Origin: an uncultured Pelagibacteraceae bacterium
GTDB lineage: Bacteria > Pseudomonadota > Alphaproteobacteria > Pelagibacterales > Pelagibacteraceae
Assembly: GCA_902596745.1 (NCBI GenBank)
Contig: CACJUZ010000001.1
Coordinates: 62,001 to 126,000 of the forward strand
Reading direction: 5' to 3'
DNA length: 64,000 nt
In this document: in pieces, positions 25,935 through 36,110 of the stretch
Numbering within the stretch: the first letter of the stretch is position 1
Layout: each line of letters begins with the position of its first letter
The notes under the pieces: model-generated
Seen by the model: the letters and a program-made list of their open reading frames with translations, nothing else
Databases searched by the model: none
What the model was told of the DNA's origin: nothing
Made by a program: the position numbers and the translations under genes

Positions 25935-27325
25935 TAGACTAATTTTTTTAACCTGTTTATTACAGTAGCTTTATCTAAAGATAAAATAGTGTCATAAATA
26001 CCAGGCCCAAATTTTGTACCAACTAAGCCAATTCTTAATGGTTGTCCAACACCTTTAAAGTTAGTTTTGTGTTTATTGATTAAATTTTTAATAATTGGCT
26101 CTAAGCTTGTTTTATTTAAATCTTTTAATGCCTCAAAGTCTTCTATGAAATTTTTGATAATATCTTTAGATTTTTTATCAATCAAAGATTTGTCCTCACT
26201 TGATATCTTTAAGTTATCATTAAGTATATAGCCTGAGTTATTATAGATATCTTCAAGTGTTTTTGCTTTATTTTTTAAAAAATTTAATGACTTTAAGATT
26301 ATGCTTTCTTTAGATTTATCAATATTTATTTTGAATTTATTAGAAAATTCTAACAATTTATCGAACAATTTTTTTTCGTTCATAGATTTTATATAAGTTT
26401 CATTCATTGATAAAATTCTAGACATATCTAATTTAGAGGGTGATTTACCTATCCCCTCAAAATTAAATAACTCTATACTTTCTTTAAGTGAAAAAATTTC
26501 TTTATCTTTGTAAGACCAACCTAATCTTAATAAATAATTTCTTAAAGCCTCTGGTATGATACCAATTTTAATATAATCATTTATTGTTGAGGCATTATCT
26601 CTCTTGGAAAGTTTTTTACCTTTCTCACTATGAATTAAAGGTATATGAGCAAATTTGGGAACTTCCCATCCCATTGCATCATAAATTTGTTTTTGCTTAA
26701 AAGAATTAATCATATGATCATCACCTCTTATCACATGAGTAATTTTCATCTCATGGTCATCTACAGTTGCTGATAGCTGATAGGTAGGAGATTTATCTTT
26801 TCTTAATATGACAAAATCTTCAATAGTAGAATTTGAGATATTTCTTTCTCCTTGAACTAAATCTTTTATAATCGAATTTCCAGATATTTTACTTTTAAAT
26901 CTTATTACTGGTTTAACATCTTTTGGTATTTTTAAATCTTTAGCGTCTCTCCATTTTCTATTATATACGTATGGTATTCCTTGTTTTTTACATTTTTCTT
27001 TTTGTTCATTTATTTCTTCCTCTGAGCAATAACATGCGTATGCAAAACCTTTTTTTATAAGATCTTCTGCTACAGTCACATGTTTAGAAATATTTTTTGA
27101 TTGAATATATTCTTCGCCCTCATGTTCAATACCTAACCACGCTAATGATGAAATAATTTGTTTTTTAAATTCTTCCTTAGATCTTTCTTTATCAGTATCT
27201 TCTATTCTCAAAAAATATTTTCCTTTATTTTTCTTAGCCAACAACCAATTAAATAAAGCTGTTCTGACACCTCCGATATGAAGTGGACCGGTAGGGGATG
27301 GAGCAAACCTACAATTAAAAGACAT
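25934..27325 (-). CDS. gltX: Glutamyl-tRNA synthetase
   Basis: Class I synthetase charging tRNA-Glu, 463 aa. The HIGH motif appears as PSPTGPLHIGG near residue 10, and the KMSKS motif as KKLSKRD near residue 240. The helical anticodon-binding domain fills residues 310-463. Alphaproteobacteria often carry two GltX copies, so tRNA-Gln mischarging cannot be excluded. lexA lies upstream with a 19-base gap, and the nuclease gene follows directly. Confidence 0.95.
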   Translation of the reverse strand: MSFNCRFAPSPTGPLHIGGVRTALFNWLLAKKNKGKYFLRIEDTDKERSKEEFKKQIISSLAWLGIEHEGEEYIQSKNISKHVTVAEDLIKKGFAYACYCSEEEINEQKEKCKKQGIPYVYNRKWRDAKDLKIPKDVKPVIRFKSKISGNSIIKDLVQGERNISNSTIEDFVILRKDKSPTYQLSATVDDHEMKITHVIRGDDHMINSFKQKQIYDAMGWEVPKFAHIPLIHSEKGKKLSKRDNASTINDYIKIGIIPEALRNYLLRLGWSYKDKEIFSLKESIELFNFEGIGKSPSKLDMSRILSMNETYIKSMNEKKLFDKLLEFSNKFKINIDKSKESIILKSLNFLKNKAKTLEDIYNNSGYILNDNLKISSEDKSLIDKKSKDIIKNFIEDFEALKDLNKTSLEPIIKNLINKHKTNFKGVGQPLRIGLVGTKFGPGIYDTILSLDKATVINRLKKLV

Positions 27326-27344
27326 TCAGTATTTTTAGACTATT

Positions 27345-28019
27345 TTAGTGAAAGTTTCTATATAAAGAAATTAATCTTCCTTGGATTTTTACTCTATTAG
27401 AAGCATATATTTTAGTATCGTAATTTTTGTTAGCGGCTTCCAAAGCAATTGTGTTACCTTTTTTTCTTATTCTCTTCAGGGTAGCTTCTTGTTCATCAAT
27501 TAGCACTACAGCAATTTGCCCTGTGTCAGCAGTAGAAGTTTTTTTTATAATTACTGTGTCGCCATCATTTATTCCAGCTTCAATCATAGAGTCGCCTTTA
27601 ACTTTTAAACCAAAATATTCGCCATTTTTTTGCAAATCTTCTGGTAAAGCAACTTTATCAACTTCATGTTGTATAGCTTCTATTGGAGTACCAGCTGCAA
27701 TACTTCCCAAGACAGAAACTTTAGAAGAGTTGCTTTTAGATTTATCTAAACCACCCTTAATTACGCTTGGTGTGAAAGAATTAAAGATATCATTAGCACT
27801 TGCATTTTCTGGGAGCTTGACCACTTCCAAAGCTCTTGCTTTGTGAGCCAATCTTTTAACAAAGCCCCTTTCTTCTAGAGCACTAATTAATCTGTGAATA
27901 CCAGATTTCGACTTCAGGTTGAGTGAATTTTTCATCTCCTCATAAGATGGTGAAATTCCAGAAGATCTAATTTTTTTATTAATAAATATTAATAAGTTTT
28001 TTTGTTTTTTTGTAAGCAT
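27345..28019 (-). CDS. lexA: LexA SOS repressor
   Basis: Repressor of the SOS regulon that self-cleaves when RecA is activated. Starting at the ATG at 28019 gives MLTKKQKNLLIFI, the standard LexA N-terminus, and 224 residues; an ATG at 28037 is in frame but lies near the operator. A winged-helix domain (residues 1-70) is followed by the S24 peptidase domain. It shows the Ala-Gly cleavage site in GSIAAGTPIEA, the Ser in KGDSMIEAGI, and the Lys region near VVLIDEQEATLKR. A LexA box overlaps its promoter, so it should be autoregulated. Confidence 0.95.
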   Translation of the reverse strand: MLTKKQKNLLIFINKKIRSSGISPSYEEMKNSLNLKSKSGIHRLISALEERGFVKRLAHKARALEVVKLPENASANDIFNSFTPSVIKGGLDKSKSNSSKVSVLGSIAAGTPIEAIQHEVDKVALPEDLQKNGEYFGLKVKGDSMIEAGINDGDTVIIKKTSTADTGQIAVVLIDEQEATLKRIRKKGNTIALEAANKNYDTKIYASNRVKIQGRLISLYRNFH

Positions 28020-28041
28020 AGAACAAACCTCGTACATCTAT

Positions 28042-28076
28042 GTTCTATAAAAGTTCTTTTTAAATTACAACTTCAA
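28042..28076 (-). promoter_or_regulatory. lexA promoter with LexA operator (SOS box)
   Basis: GTTC (28042-28045) and GTTC (28053-28056) are separated by exactly 7 bases, the GTTC-N7-GTTC box of alphaproteobacterial LexA. On the lexA strand a -35 TTGAAG (complement of 28071-28076) and a -10 TTTTAT (complement of 28047-28052) are 18 bases apart. The -10 lies inside the operator, so bound LexA would block polymerase directly. The start codon is 23 bases beyond the box. Confidence 0.85.
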
Positions 28077-28089
28077 ATAAGCCTTAGAT

Positions 28090-28881
28090 TTATTGAGTTA
28101 TTTGAATTAATCTTTTCATTAATTCACCAGGTTTGTCGGATTTAAGAAGTGATTCTCCAATCAGAAAATTTTTAATACCTGTTTTTTCGTAAATGTATTT
28201 TGCGTCATTCTCATCCTTAATTCCGCTTTCAGATAATAGAGGCCCTTTATGTGCTTTAACAACTTCAAAAATTGAAATCGTATTATTAATAGAAACATCT
28301 AAATTTTTCAAATTTCTATTATTTATTCCAATTAATGCTTGATCGTATTTTAAAGCTATCTCAGCCTCTTTAAGATCATGCACTTCTACTATAACAGATA
28401 AATTATACTTTAAAGCCTCTGAATATATTTCATCAGCTTGACTACCATTTAAAGCAGCAATAATGATTAATATACAATCACTTCCATAACTTTTGGCTAA
28501 AGCTATTTGATAAGGATCAATGAAAAAGTCTTTTGCAAGAATAGGTATTTTAAATTTTTTTTTTATATCTTGAATATACTCTAATTTACCTAAAAAATGC
28601 TTTTCTTCCGTTAATACTGAAAGACAAGTAGCGCCGTTTTCAACATACATTTTTGCTATCTCCAAATGATTGAAATTATCAATAAGAATGCCAGCGGACG
28701 GACTTGATTTTTTAATCTCAGATATTATGGAAATACCATTATTTTTTTGAATTGCTTCCTTGAAATTAAAAAAATTTTGATTTTTTATATTTTTTTCTAG
28801 CGCATCTAAAGACTTATCTTTTTTGATTAATTCTAAAGATTGTTTTTTATCATTTATAATTTTTTCTAATATATTTTTCAT
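28090..28881 (-). CDS. trpC: Indole-3-glycerol phosphate synthase
   Basis: Fourth step of tryptophan synthesis, TIM barrel, 263 aa. ISEIKKSSPSAGIL, ILAKDFFIDPYQI, IGINNRNLKNLDVSI and LLSESGIKDENDA are the substrate-binding blocks. It is the last gene of the - strand trpEGDC run and overlaps trpD by 4 nt. No trpF fusion is present. Confidence 0.96.
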   Translation of the reverse strand: MKNILEKIINDKKQSLELIKKDKSLDALEKNIKNQNFFNFKEAIQKNNGISIISEIKKSSPSAGILIDNFNHLEIAKMYVENGATCLSVLTEEKHFLGKLEYIQDIKKKFKIPILAKDFFIDPYQIALAKSYGSDCILIIIAALNGSQADEIYSEALKYNLSVIVEVHDLKEAEIALKYDQALIGINNRNLKNLDVSINNTISIFEVVKAHKGPLLSESGIKDENDAKYIYEKTGIKNFLIGESLLKSDKPGELMKRLIQITQ

Positions 28882-29876
28882 TGGTTAGATTGAATTTTAG
28901 TTAAATGTTGAAACACTTTACCTGAATTCAAATGTTCTGTAGCATTTTTAAAAGATGTTTTAAAATCATTTTCTTTACCAGAAACAATTAAACCCGCAGC
29001 AACATTTAAAGCTACAGCTTGAGAAAATTCATTTTTTTTTCCTTGGTAGATTTCAATAATTTTTTCAGAATTATATTCAGCATTTCTTCCTTTTAAATTT
29101 TCTTTGTTAGTAGAATTTAAGCCAAGACTTTTTGGATCTATTGAAAATTGATTTATACTATTACCCTTTAGTTCTACCACATTTGTTTTTTCAAATGGTG
29201 AGATTTCATCCATTCCATCATCACTATGCACAATATATGCATGGACAACACCATTTTCTTTTAAAGCTTCTGCAAATGGTTTCATCCATTTTTTATTAAA
29301 TACTCCAATCACTTGTCTTTTGACCTGCGCAGGACTACTTAAAGGTCCAATTAAATTAAAAATCGTTTTCTTTCCCATTTTTTTTCTAGCAGGCCCAACA
29401 TATTTCATTGCAGAATGATAATTTGGGGCAAACATAAAAGCAAAATTAAATTTTTTAATATTTTCCTCGGCTTCTTTAGGACTCAAATTAATATTAATTT
29501 TTAAAGCCTCAAGTACGTCTGCAGAACCACAATTTGATGAGACGGCTTTATTACCGTGCTTAGCAACTTTTACACCCATACTAGCTAAGACTATAGCTGC
29601 AGCAGTAGAAATATTAAGCGAGTTTTGACCGTCACCACCAGTGCCGCATGTATCTATAGTATTTTTATCTGTATTTACTTTGCTCGCTTTTTCTCTGAGT
29701 ATGTAGATACCACCTGCAAGCTCATCTTTTGTTTCACCTTTTGCTAAAAGATTTTCTAGTATATCTATAATTGAACTCTCGTTATGTTTCCCTTCCATAA
29801 GCTCTGAAAAAAGAATTTTACTTTCTTCAAAAGAAAGGTTTTGACCTTTTTTTAACTTTTCTTTGATATTTGACAT
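28878..29876 (-). CDS. trpD: Anthranilate phosphoribosyltransferase
   Basis: Second step of tryptophan synthesis, 332 aa. The PRPP-binding motif DTCGTGGDGQNSLNIST, the KHGNKAVSSNCGSADVLEAL block and FMFAPNYHSAMKYVGPAR are all conserved. It starts 1 nt after trpG and overlaps trpC, indicating one transcript. Confidence 0.97.
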   Translation of the reverse strand: MSNIKEKLKKGQNLSFEESKILFSELMEGKHNESSIIDILENLLAKGETKDELAGGIYILREKASKVNTDKNTIDTCGTGGDGQNSLNISTAAAIVLASMGVKVAKHGNKAVSSNCGSADVLEALKININLSPKEAEENIKKFNFAFMFAPNYHSAMKYVGPARKKMGKKTIFNLIGPLSSPAQVKRQVIGVFNKKWMKPFAEALKENGVVHAYIVHSDDGMDEISPFEKTNVVELKGNSINQFSIDPKSLGLNSTNKENLKGRNAEYNSEKIIEIYQGKKNEFSQAVALNVAAGLIVSGKENDFKTSFKNATEHLNSGKVFQHLTKIQSNQ

Positions 29877-29877
29877 T

Positions 29878-30444
29878 TTAATTTTTTATAAAGTTTTCAA
29901 TTAATTTCATTCCTACTTTAGTACTAATACTCTCAGGATGAAATTGAAAGCCATGAATATTATAGTTTTTATGCATTAGGCCCATAATAGTCTTGTTTTT
30001 TGTCTCTGCAGTAATTATTAGGTTGTTTGACAGTCTTTTACGATCAACAACCAAACTATGATATCTAGTGGCTACAAAATTATTTCTTATATTTTTGAAC
30101 AAACCTTTTCTTATGTGTTTAATTTTACTTGTTTTTCCATGCATCAAATTACTTGCACTCACTATCTTTCCACCAAAAGCTTGCCCGATAACTTGATGAC
30201 CCAGACAGACACCTAGAATAGGAATTTTTTTATAAACATCTTTTACGATTTTAAGACAATTTCCAGCTTGATTTGGATTTCCAGGGCCTGGCGATATAAC
30301 TATTTTTTTATATTTTTTTTTTAAAATTATTTTACTGTTTATTTTATCATTTCTAATTACGTCTACATCTTTATTAAATTTAGAAATATAATGATACAAA
30401 TTATAAGTAAAACTATCGTAATTATCTATTAATAAAACTTTCAT
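29878..30444 (-). CDS. trpG: Anthranilate synthase component II (glutamine amidotransferase)
   Basis: Class I amidotransferase that delivers ammonia to TrpE, 188 aa. LLIDNYDSFTYNLYHY opens the protein. The catalytic Cys is in GVCLGHQVIGQAFGG, and the His/Glu pair is in GFQFHPESIST. It lies directly between trpE and trpD. The same subunit may also serve p-aminobenzoate synthesis, since no separate pabA is seen here. Confidence 0.96.
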   Translation of the reverse strand: MKVLLIDNYDSFTYNLYHYISKFNKDVDVIRNDKINSKIILKKKYKKIVISPGPGNPNQAGNCLKIVKDVYKKIPILGVCLGHQVIGQAFGGKIVSASNLMHGKTSKIKHIRKGLFKNIRNNFVATRYHSLVVDRKRLSNNLIITAETKNKTIMGLMHKNYNIHGFQFHPESISTKVGMKLIENFIKN

Positions 30445-31902
30445 TTAATCAACAGCTTTCATTAACGCTTTTGCTTTATTTATAGTTTCAGAAAATTCTT
30501 TATCGGGTCGACTATCAGCAACTATTCCTGCTCCAGCTTGGACATAAAACTTATTATTTTTTATTAAAGCCGTTCGTAGAGCTATGCAAGTGTCAAACTC
30601 GTTGTTAGGTGTAAAATATCCAATTCCACCAGCATATAAATTTCTTCTATTTTTTTCTAATTCATCTATTATTTCCATAGCCCTTATTTTAGGCGCTCCA
30701 CTAACTGTTCCAGCCGGAAAGCCTGCAAGTAAAGCTTCAAAAATTGAAACTTTTTTATTAAATTTACCTACAACATTCGAAACAATATGCATAACATGTG
30801 AATATTTTTCTACCTTGAAACTTTCAGTAACTTTTACTGTATTTATCTTTGATACCTTTCCTACATCATTTCTTCCTAAATCTAACAACATAAGATGTTC
30901 TGCTAATTCTTTTTTATCTTTTAAAAGCTCATTTTTAAACTTGTTATCTTGTTTCTTGTTTTTACCCCTAGGCCTTGTACCAGCTATAGGTCTTACAGTA
31001 ATTTGATTATTTCTTAGTCTAACTAAAATTTCAGGACTGCTTCCCAGAATTTTAAAATCCTTAAAGTTAAAATAAAACATAAAAGGAGATGGATTTGATC
31101 TTCTTAAATAATTATAAATTTCAATAGGTTTTTTTTCAAATTTTCGCTCAAATCTTTGACTTAATACTACTTGAAAAATATCTCCTTTTTTTATGTAGTT
31201 TTTTGCTTTTAAAACTTTATTTTTAAATTGTTTTTTTGTCAGATTAGATTTTATTTTATTAGTGTTATTTTTAAACGTAAATTTTTTTGGAAAATTTATT
31301 TCCTCATAAAAATTAAGTAAATTAAATTCATTTAAAATTTTGTTATATTCATCTAAATGATTTAAAATTTTACTATCTGAAAATGTATTGTTAAGATAAA
31401 AAACCTTCTTTTTTAAATTATCGTATATTATCAAATTTCTTGGCCTGAGTATTCTTACATCAGGTATCTTTAGATCATCAACACATGTATCGGAAATTTT
31501 TTCTATATATCTTATAATATCATAGGAAAAGTATCCTACCAACATTGACGACATTGAAGGTATTTTTCTAGGTAGTTTTAACTTAAAATTTTTTATTAAA
31601 TTATTAATGTATTTTAAGGGATCAACTATTTGCTTCTTTAACTTGTTATCAAAATATATATTTAGATTGTTTTTTTTAAAATCCCATACTTTATCTGGAT
31701 TATATCCAATGATGGTATATCTACCTCTTACTTTTCCTCTTTCGACAGATTCAAAAATAAAACTATTTTTTTTTGATAAAATAAAATTAAATAAATTTTC
31801 AATCTTTTTGTAGTCTAAACACTTTTTTTCAACAAAAAGAACTTGACTATGCTTTTTTAAATGATTCTTTTTAAAATTTTGAAAACTGATATTTATCTTC
31901 AT
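30445..31902 (-). CDS. trpE: Anthranilate synthase component I
   Basis: Converts chorismate to anthranilate with TrpG, 485 aa. ILGSSPEILVRLRNN, RPIAGTRPRGKNKKQD, LMLLDLGRNDVGKVS and AGTVSGAPKIRAMEII form the chorismate-binding core. The ATG at 31902 overlaps the ppiD stop by one base (TGATG) and is preferred over the TTG one codon upstream. No trp leader peptide or attenuator is visible, as the gene is fused head to tail with ppiD. Confidence 0.95.
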   Translation of the reverse strand: MKINISFQNFKKNHLKKHSQVLFVEKKCLDYKKIENLFNFILSKKNSFIFESVERGKVRGRYTIIGYNPDKVWDFKKNNLNIYFDNKLKKQIVDPLKYINNLIKNFKLKLPRKIPSMSSMLVGYFSYDIIRYIEKISDTCVDDLKIPDVRILRPRNLIIYDNLKKKVFYLNNTFSDSKILNHLDEYNKILNEFNLLNFYEEINFPKKFTFKNNTNKIKSNLTKKQFKNKVLKAKNYIKKGDIFQVVLSQRFERKFEKKPIEIYNYLRRSNPSPFMFYFNFKDFKILGSSPEILVRLRNNQITVRPIAGTRPRGKNKKQDNKFKNELLKDKKELAEHLMLLDLGRNDVGKVSKINTVKVTESFKVEKYSHVMHIVSNVVGKFNKKVSIFEALLAGFPAGTVSGAPKIRAMEIIDELEKNRRNLYAGGIGYFTPNNEFDTCIALRTALIKNNKFYVQAGAGIVADSRPDKEFSETINKAKALMKAVD

Positions 31903-33335
31903 CAAAATGAATTTTTAATACGGTTTAAAGTTTTGTTGTTAATTTCAACATTGTACTTTCTATTTAGACTAAGGTCATAAATATTGTAAATATTATTAGC
32001 AAGTCTTAATTTTGCCTTTAATTTAAAACTTTCATAATTTTCATTTTGTTTATTTATTTTTGGTAATTTTGTTTCTTTAATATAAATTATAAAATTATCT
32101 TTGAGCATATTATCAGTTATTAAATTTAAGCTTTTGTCATCAGTCTCGAATATTCTTTTAATAACACCAGGACTGAAAATATTACTGTCTTTAATATTAG
32201 TTAAAGTTGCCGATTGGACTTCGAGATTATTTTCCTTGGCGAAGATATCCATTTGAGATCTAGAAAACTTTTTATTTGTTATTTCTTTAGCTAACTTACT
32301 ATTTTCTGAAATTTTATTTTCTATAATAATTTGAGCAACAATCGACTCCCTTACATTTTTGTCATTCTTATCTTTTTGAATTTTAGAAGACTTTGTAATT
32401 TCAACTAAATAGTATTTTTTATTTATATTTAAAAATTCAAGTGAATTTTTGTTTTTTATTTTAAAAAAGCCTTCTAGTAGTTTTTTATCCGATATTTTAT
32501 TGTTATTGTTTTTTTTAATCAATCCCGTATTTTCTATATCTAAATTATACTCTAATGCTAAATCATTAATACTTTTACTATCTAAAACTTTATTTTCAAT
32601 TTCATTTAATTTACTAAAGAAATTTTCATTATACTCATTACTACCAATTATATTTGTTGGAGTTAATTCGGCGTATTTAAAATCTTTAACTTCTTCGGAA
32701 TAAAAGTCTTTATTTTTATTGTATATCTCATTTATTTTTTTTTCTGAAATAGGTTTTGAATAATATTTTTCCAAATTTATAAATTCTATTTTTTTTGATT
32801 GATTTTCTTTATTATATTCGTGTTGCACAAGAAAATTTGGAATTTCAATACCTCCAGACAAGTAATCCAATAACTGCCTTTTCTTTTCTTGTTCGGCTAT
32901 ATTTGTTTCAAACAGAGGAGCACTTAAACTATTAGAAATTAAAAACTTTTCATATTCTGTTCTTGAAAACTTATTATCTTTAAAAAATGTTTTATCATTA
33001 ATTATTATGTCCTTTAAAGAAGAGTCTTCGAGATTTACATTTAAATCTTGTAATTCTAAAATAAGAACTTTTTTTCCGATATAATCGGATAAAATTTTAT
33101 CAATTAAATTTGTTTTAGGTAAATCTTTTCGATCTTGTTCACTTAAATCTAAGATATTTAGGTAATTTACAAAATCTCGAGTACTGATCTTTTCAGAGTC
33201 AATTTTAGCTACGACATTTTGGCTTCCACCGCTAAAAACATCACCCATACCCCAAAATAAAAAAGGCAATATAATTATTCCCACAAGTACTTTGAATAGA
33301 AAGGTCTTTGAATATTTTTTTATTGAATTTAGCAT
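31902..33335 (-). CDS. ppiD: PpiD-like membrane-anchored peptidyl-prolyl isomerase/chaperone
   Basis: SurA/PpiD-type folding factor, 477 aa. One N-terminal helix (residues 13-32, FKVLVGIIILPFLFWGMGDVF) anchors it to the inner membrane, with the rest in the periplasm. The SurA_N-type segment VVAKIDSEKISTRDFVNYL follows, then a parvulin-like region with weak conservation (FKYAEL to YYLVEI) and a helical C-terminus. The gene lies upstream of trpE in alphaproteobacteria, which supports the call. It is divergent from tpiA across 64 bases. Confidence 0.85.
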   Translation of the reverse strand: MLNSIKKYSKTFLFKVLVGIIILPFLFWGMGDVFSGGSQNVVAKIDSEKISTRDFVNYLNILDLSEQDRKDLPKTNLIDKILSDYIGKKVLILELQDLNVNLEDSSLKDIIINDKTFFKDNKFSRTEYEKFLISNSLSAPLFETNIAEQEKKRQLLDYLSGGIEIPNFLVQHEYNKENQSKKIEFINLEKYYSKPISEKKINEIYNKNKDFYSEEVKDFKYAELTPTNIIGSNEYNENFFSKLNEIENKVLDSKSINDLALEYNLDIENTGLIKKNNNNKISDKKLLEGFFKIKNKNSLEFLNINKKYYLVEITKSSKIQKDKNDKNVRESIVAQIIIENKISENSKLAKEITNKKFSRSQMDIFAKENNLEVQSATLTNIKDSNIFSPGVIKRIFETDDKSLNLITDNMLKDNFIIYIKETKLPKINKQNENYESFKLKAKLRLANNIYNIYDLSLNRKYNVEINNKTLNRIKNSF

Positions 33336-33387
33336 TTTATTATTTTAAATAATTAATAAATTATTAATTCAAATAGATCAAACTCAT

Positions 33388-33399
33388 TATAAAAATAAC
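33388..33399 (+). promoter_or_regulatory. Candidate -10 box of a leaderless tpiA transcript
   Basis: TATAAA at 33388-33393 ends 6 bases before the tpiA ATG. A -35 is less clear (TTAATT at 33364-33369 with an 18-base spacer). The 64-base gap to the divergent ppiD gene holds no Shine-Dalgarno. The same -10 to ATG distance recurs in the island genes of this window. Confidence 0.4.
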
Positions 33400-34139
33400 A
33401 TGAAATATTTTATTGGAAATTGGAAAATGTTCGGAATTCCTAAGTCAATCAATATAATTAAAAGTATAAATACCTTTTATTCGAAGGATAAAAATAGAAA
33501 AAAATATAAGGTTGTTATTACCCCTCCTTATACCCTTATAGAGAATTTTTCTAAATATTTTAAAAAAAAAAATATTTTAATTGGCTCACAAAACTGTTAC
33601 CAAAAAGATAATTTTTCATCTAATACTGGTGCAATTAGTCCTTATATGCTGAAAAAGATCGGGACCAGATATACTTTAGTTGGTCATTCAGATAACAGAG
33701 GTGAAGGTGATACCGATAAAATGCTAAAGGCAAAAGTCAAATTTGCCTTAAAGAATAATTTAAAAGTAGTTTTTTGTATAGGAGAGAATAAAACACAGAA
33801 AAATAGAAAAAAACTTTCAACGTTTTAAAGAAACAGATTATTAAAGTCTTAGAAAAAAAATTTAATCAAAAAGATATTATTATTGCTTATGAACCCATAT
33901 GGTCAATAGGAACTGGTAAAACCCCAACAGAATATGAGCTTCAGAATACACTTTTTCAAATTAAAAAAGTTTTAAAAAGTATTTTTAAAAAAAGTCCAGC
34001 AGTGCTATATGGAGGTTCTGTGGACGGAAACAGTGTTAAGATGCTTAAAAAAATTAAAGAAATAGATGGTTTTCTTATAGGTGGAGCTTCAAAATCTTCA
34101 AAGAAATTTATTGATATAATAAAGAATTACTATAGATAA
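33400..34139 (+). pseudogene. tpiA: Triosephosphate isomerase, broken by a 1-base deletion
   Basis: Interconverts dihydroxyacetone phosphate and glyceraldehyde 3-phosphate. The first part (33400-33828) has the opening IGNWKMFG, GAISPYMLKKIGTRYTLVGHSDNR with the electrophilic His, and VFCIGEN. It then stops. The next frame continues from the A run at 33807-33813 through the catalytic AYEPIWSIGTGKTP, VLYGGSVDGNSVKML and DGFLIGGAS, ending at 34139. Eight rather than seven A residues would restore a 246-residue enzyme. As in lolD the lesion is a homopolymer deletion in an essential gene, so a read or assembly error is likely. Confidence 0.92.
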
Positions 34140-34144
34140 GCATC

Positions 34145-34447
34145 ATGGAAAATATAATTGTTATTGTAAATATTATACTTGCGATCATATTAGTTGTAGT
34201 TGTTTTGTTGCAAAGATCTGAGGGTGGAGCATTAGGCCTAGGTGTTTCACAAGATAATTTCACGTCATCTAGATCAGTGAGTACTTTTTTAACAAAATTA
34301 ACAGCAATTATTGCTTCTTTATTTATAATTTGCAGCATCATTTTAGTGGCTATCAACAGGGATGAGATTCGAAAAACCCAATCAGTTTTAGAACTAGAGG
34401 AAGAGCAGAACTCTGACTTGCCTCAAATACCAGACTCTAATAAATAA
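34145..34447 (+). CDS. secG: Protein-export membrane protein SecG
   Basis: Small subunit of the SecYEG translocon, 100 aa. Two hydrophobic helices (residues 2-22 and 50-68) flank the SecG loop RSEGGALGLGVSQDNFTSSR, which is characteristic. A short acidic C-terminal tail follows. It lies between tpiA and pyrG, the standard alphaproteobacterial order. Confidence 0.93.
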   Translation: MENIIVIVNIILAIILVVVVLLQRSEGGALGLGVSQDNFTSSRSVSTFLTKLTAIIASLFIICSIILVAINRDEIRKTQSVLELEEEQNSDLPQIPDSNK

Positions 34448-34487
34448 AACTTTTTTTTAACACAATTTTAAAGTATAACATACTTCC

Positions 34488-36110
34488 ATGGCGCGATATA
34501 TATTCGTTACTGGCGGCGTGGTTTCATCTCTAGGAAAAGGATTATCATCTGCATCTCTTGCGTATTTGTTGCAATCTAGAGGATACAAGGTCAGAATTAG
34601 AAAATTAGACCCATATTTAAATGTGGATCCAGGAACTATGAGTCCTTTCCAACATGGTGAAGTCTTTGTTACAGATGATGGAGCAGAAACTGATTTAGAC
34701 TTAGGTCACTACGAGAGATTTTCAGGCATATCCGCAAAAAAATCTGATAATATTACAACAGGAAAAATTTATAATGATGTTTTAAAAAGAGAGCGTCAGG
34801 GTAAATACTTAGGTAAAACAGTTCAAGTTATTCCTCACGTTACAAATAGAATTAAAGAATTTATAAATAATGAGGTCGAAACTGAAGACTTTGTAATATG
34901 TGAAATAGGTGGAACAGTTGGTGATATTGAAAGCCTTCCATTTTTAGAGGCTATTAGACAGTTTTCAAATGAAATAGGAAGAAAAAATACTTTATTTATT
35001 CATTTAACTTTAGTTCCATATATGAAGGCCTCAGATGAAATAAAAACAAAGCCTACACAACATTCTGTGAAAGAACTAAGAAGTATCGGTATTCAACCAG
35101 ATATAATAATTTGTAGGTCAGAAAGAACTATTCCATTAGATCAGAGAAAGAAAATTTCTTTATTTTGTAATGTTACAATAGAGGACGTAATTGAAACTGT
35201 TGATGTAAAAACAATTTATGAGGCACCAATTAGTTTCAATAAAGAAAAATTAGACGAAAGAGTTTTAAGGTTTTTTAAAATCAAATCTAAAAAAAAGGTA
35301 AATCTCAATCCATGGAAAAAAATTACCAAACTTGTTCTTAACACAAAAAATTCGGTCAATATTGCAATTATTGGAAAATATGTTGAGTTAAAAGACGCAT
35401 ATAAATCTTTGGATGAAGCTCTAACTCATGGAGGAATTAGCAATAATTTAAAAGTTAATTTAATAAGAATAGAGTCTGATAAATTAAAACCAAGTGATGT
35501 AAAAGTTAAATTAAGAAATGTGTCAGGTGTCCTAATTCCTGGAGGTTTTGGAAAAAGAGGGACCGAGGGGAAAATAGCAGCGATTAACTTTGCTAGAAAA
35601 AATAAAATTCCTTTTTTGGGTATTTGCTTTGGTATGCAAATGGCTGTGATTGAATTTGCAAGGAACAAACTAAATATTAAAGATGCAACATCAAGCGAAT
35701 TTGGACCATCTAAAGCATCAGTTGTTGGACTTATGAGCGAGTGGACTAAAGATGGTAAATTGATGAAAGGAACCGACAAAGATTTAGGCGGAACAATGCG
35801 TTTGGGCAGCTATGAAGCTAGACTTAAAAAAGACACAAAAGTAGGCAAAATATACAAATCATTAAAAATAAATGAAAGACACAGACACAGATATGAGGTC
35901 AACATTAATTATAAAAAGGATTTTGAAGATAAAGGTATGATCTTTTCAGGTTTGTCCCCAGATAATAAATTGCCAGAAATAATAGAGTTGAAGGATCATC
36001 CTTGGTTTATTGGTGTTCAATTTCACCCTGAATTTAAATCTAGACCTTTATCACCGCATCCTTTATTCTCATCTTTTATTCAAGCTGCAAAACTTTATTC
36101 GAAAAAATGA
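34488..36110 (+). CDS. pyrG: CTP synthase
   Basis: Makes CTP from UTP and glutamine, 540 aa, full length. The synthetase domain (residues 1-265) opens with [20 protein letters not shown] and has [18 protein letters not shown]. The glutaminase domain shows [17 protein letters not shown] with the catalytic Cys and [13 protein letters not shown] with His/Glu. It overlaps kdsA by 4 nt. Confidence 0.97.
   Translation: MARYIFVTGGVVSSLGKGLSSASLAYLLQSRGYKVRIRKLDPYLNVDPGTMSPFQHGEVFVTDDGAETDLDLGHYERFSGISAKKSDNITTGKIYNDVLKRERQGKYLGKTVQVIPHVTNRIKEFINNEVETEDFVICEIGGTVGDIESLPFLEAIRQFSNEIGRKNTLFIHLTLVPYMKASDEIKTKPTQHSVKELRSIGIQPDIIICRSERTIPLDQRKKISLFCNVTIEDVIETVDVKTIYEAPISFNKEKLDERVLRFFKIKSKKKVNLNPWKKITKLVLNTKNSVNIAIIGKYVELKDAYKSLDEALTHGGISNNLKVNLIRIESDKLKPSDVKVKLRNVSGVLIPGGFGKRGTEGKIAAINFARKNKIPFLGICFGMQMAVIEFARNKLNIKDATSSEFGPSKASVVGLMSEWTKDGKLMKGTDKDLGGTMRLGSYEARLKKDTKVGKIYKSLKINERHRHRYEVNINYKKDFEDKGMIFSGLSPDNKLPEIIELKDHPWFIGVQFHPEFKSRPLSPHPLFSSFIQAAKLYSKK

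Noticed and set aside
30584-31006. Long + strand reading frame opposite trpE
   Set aside because: It is an antisense shadow of trpE, which has all its family motifs on the - strand.
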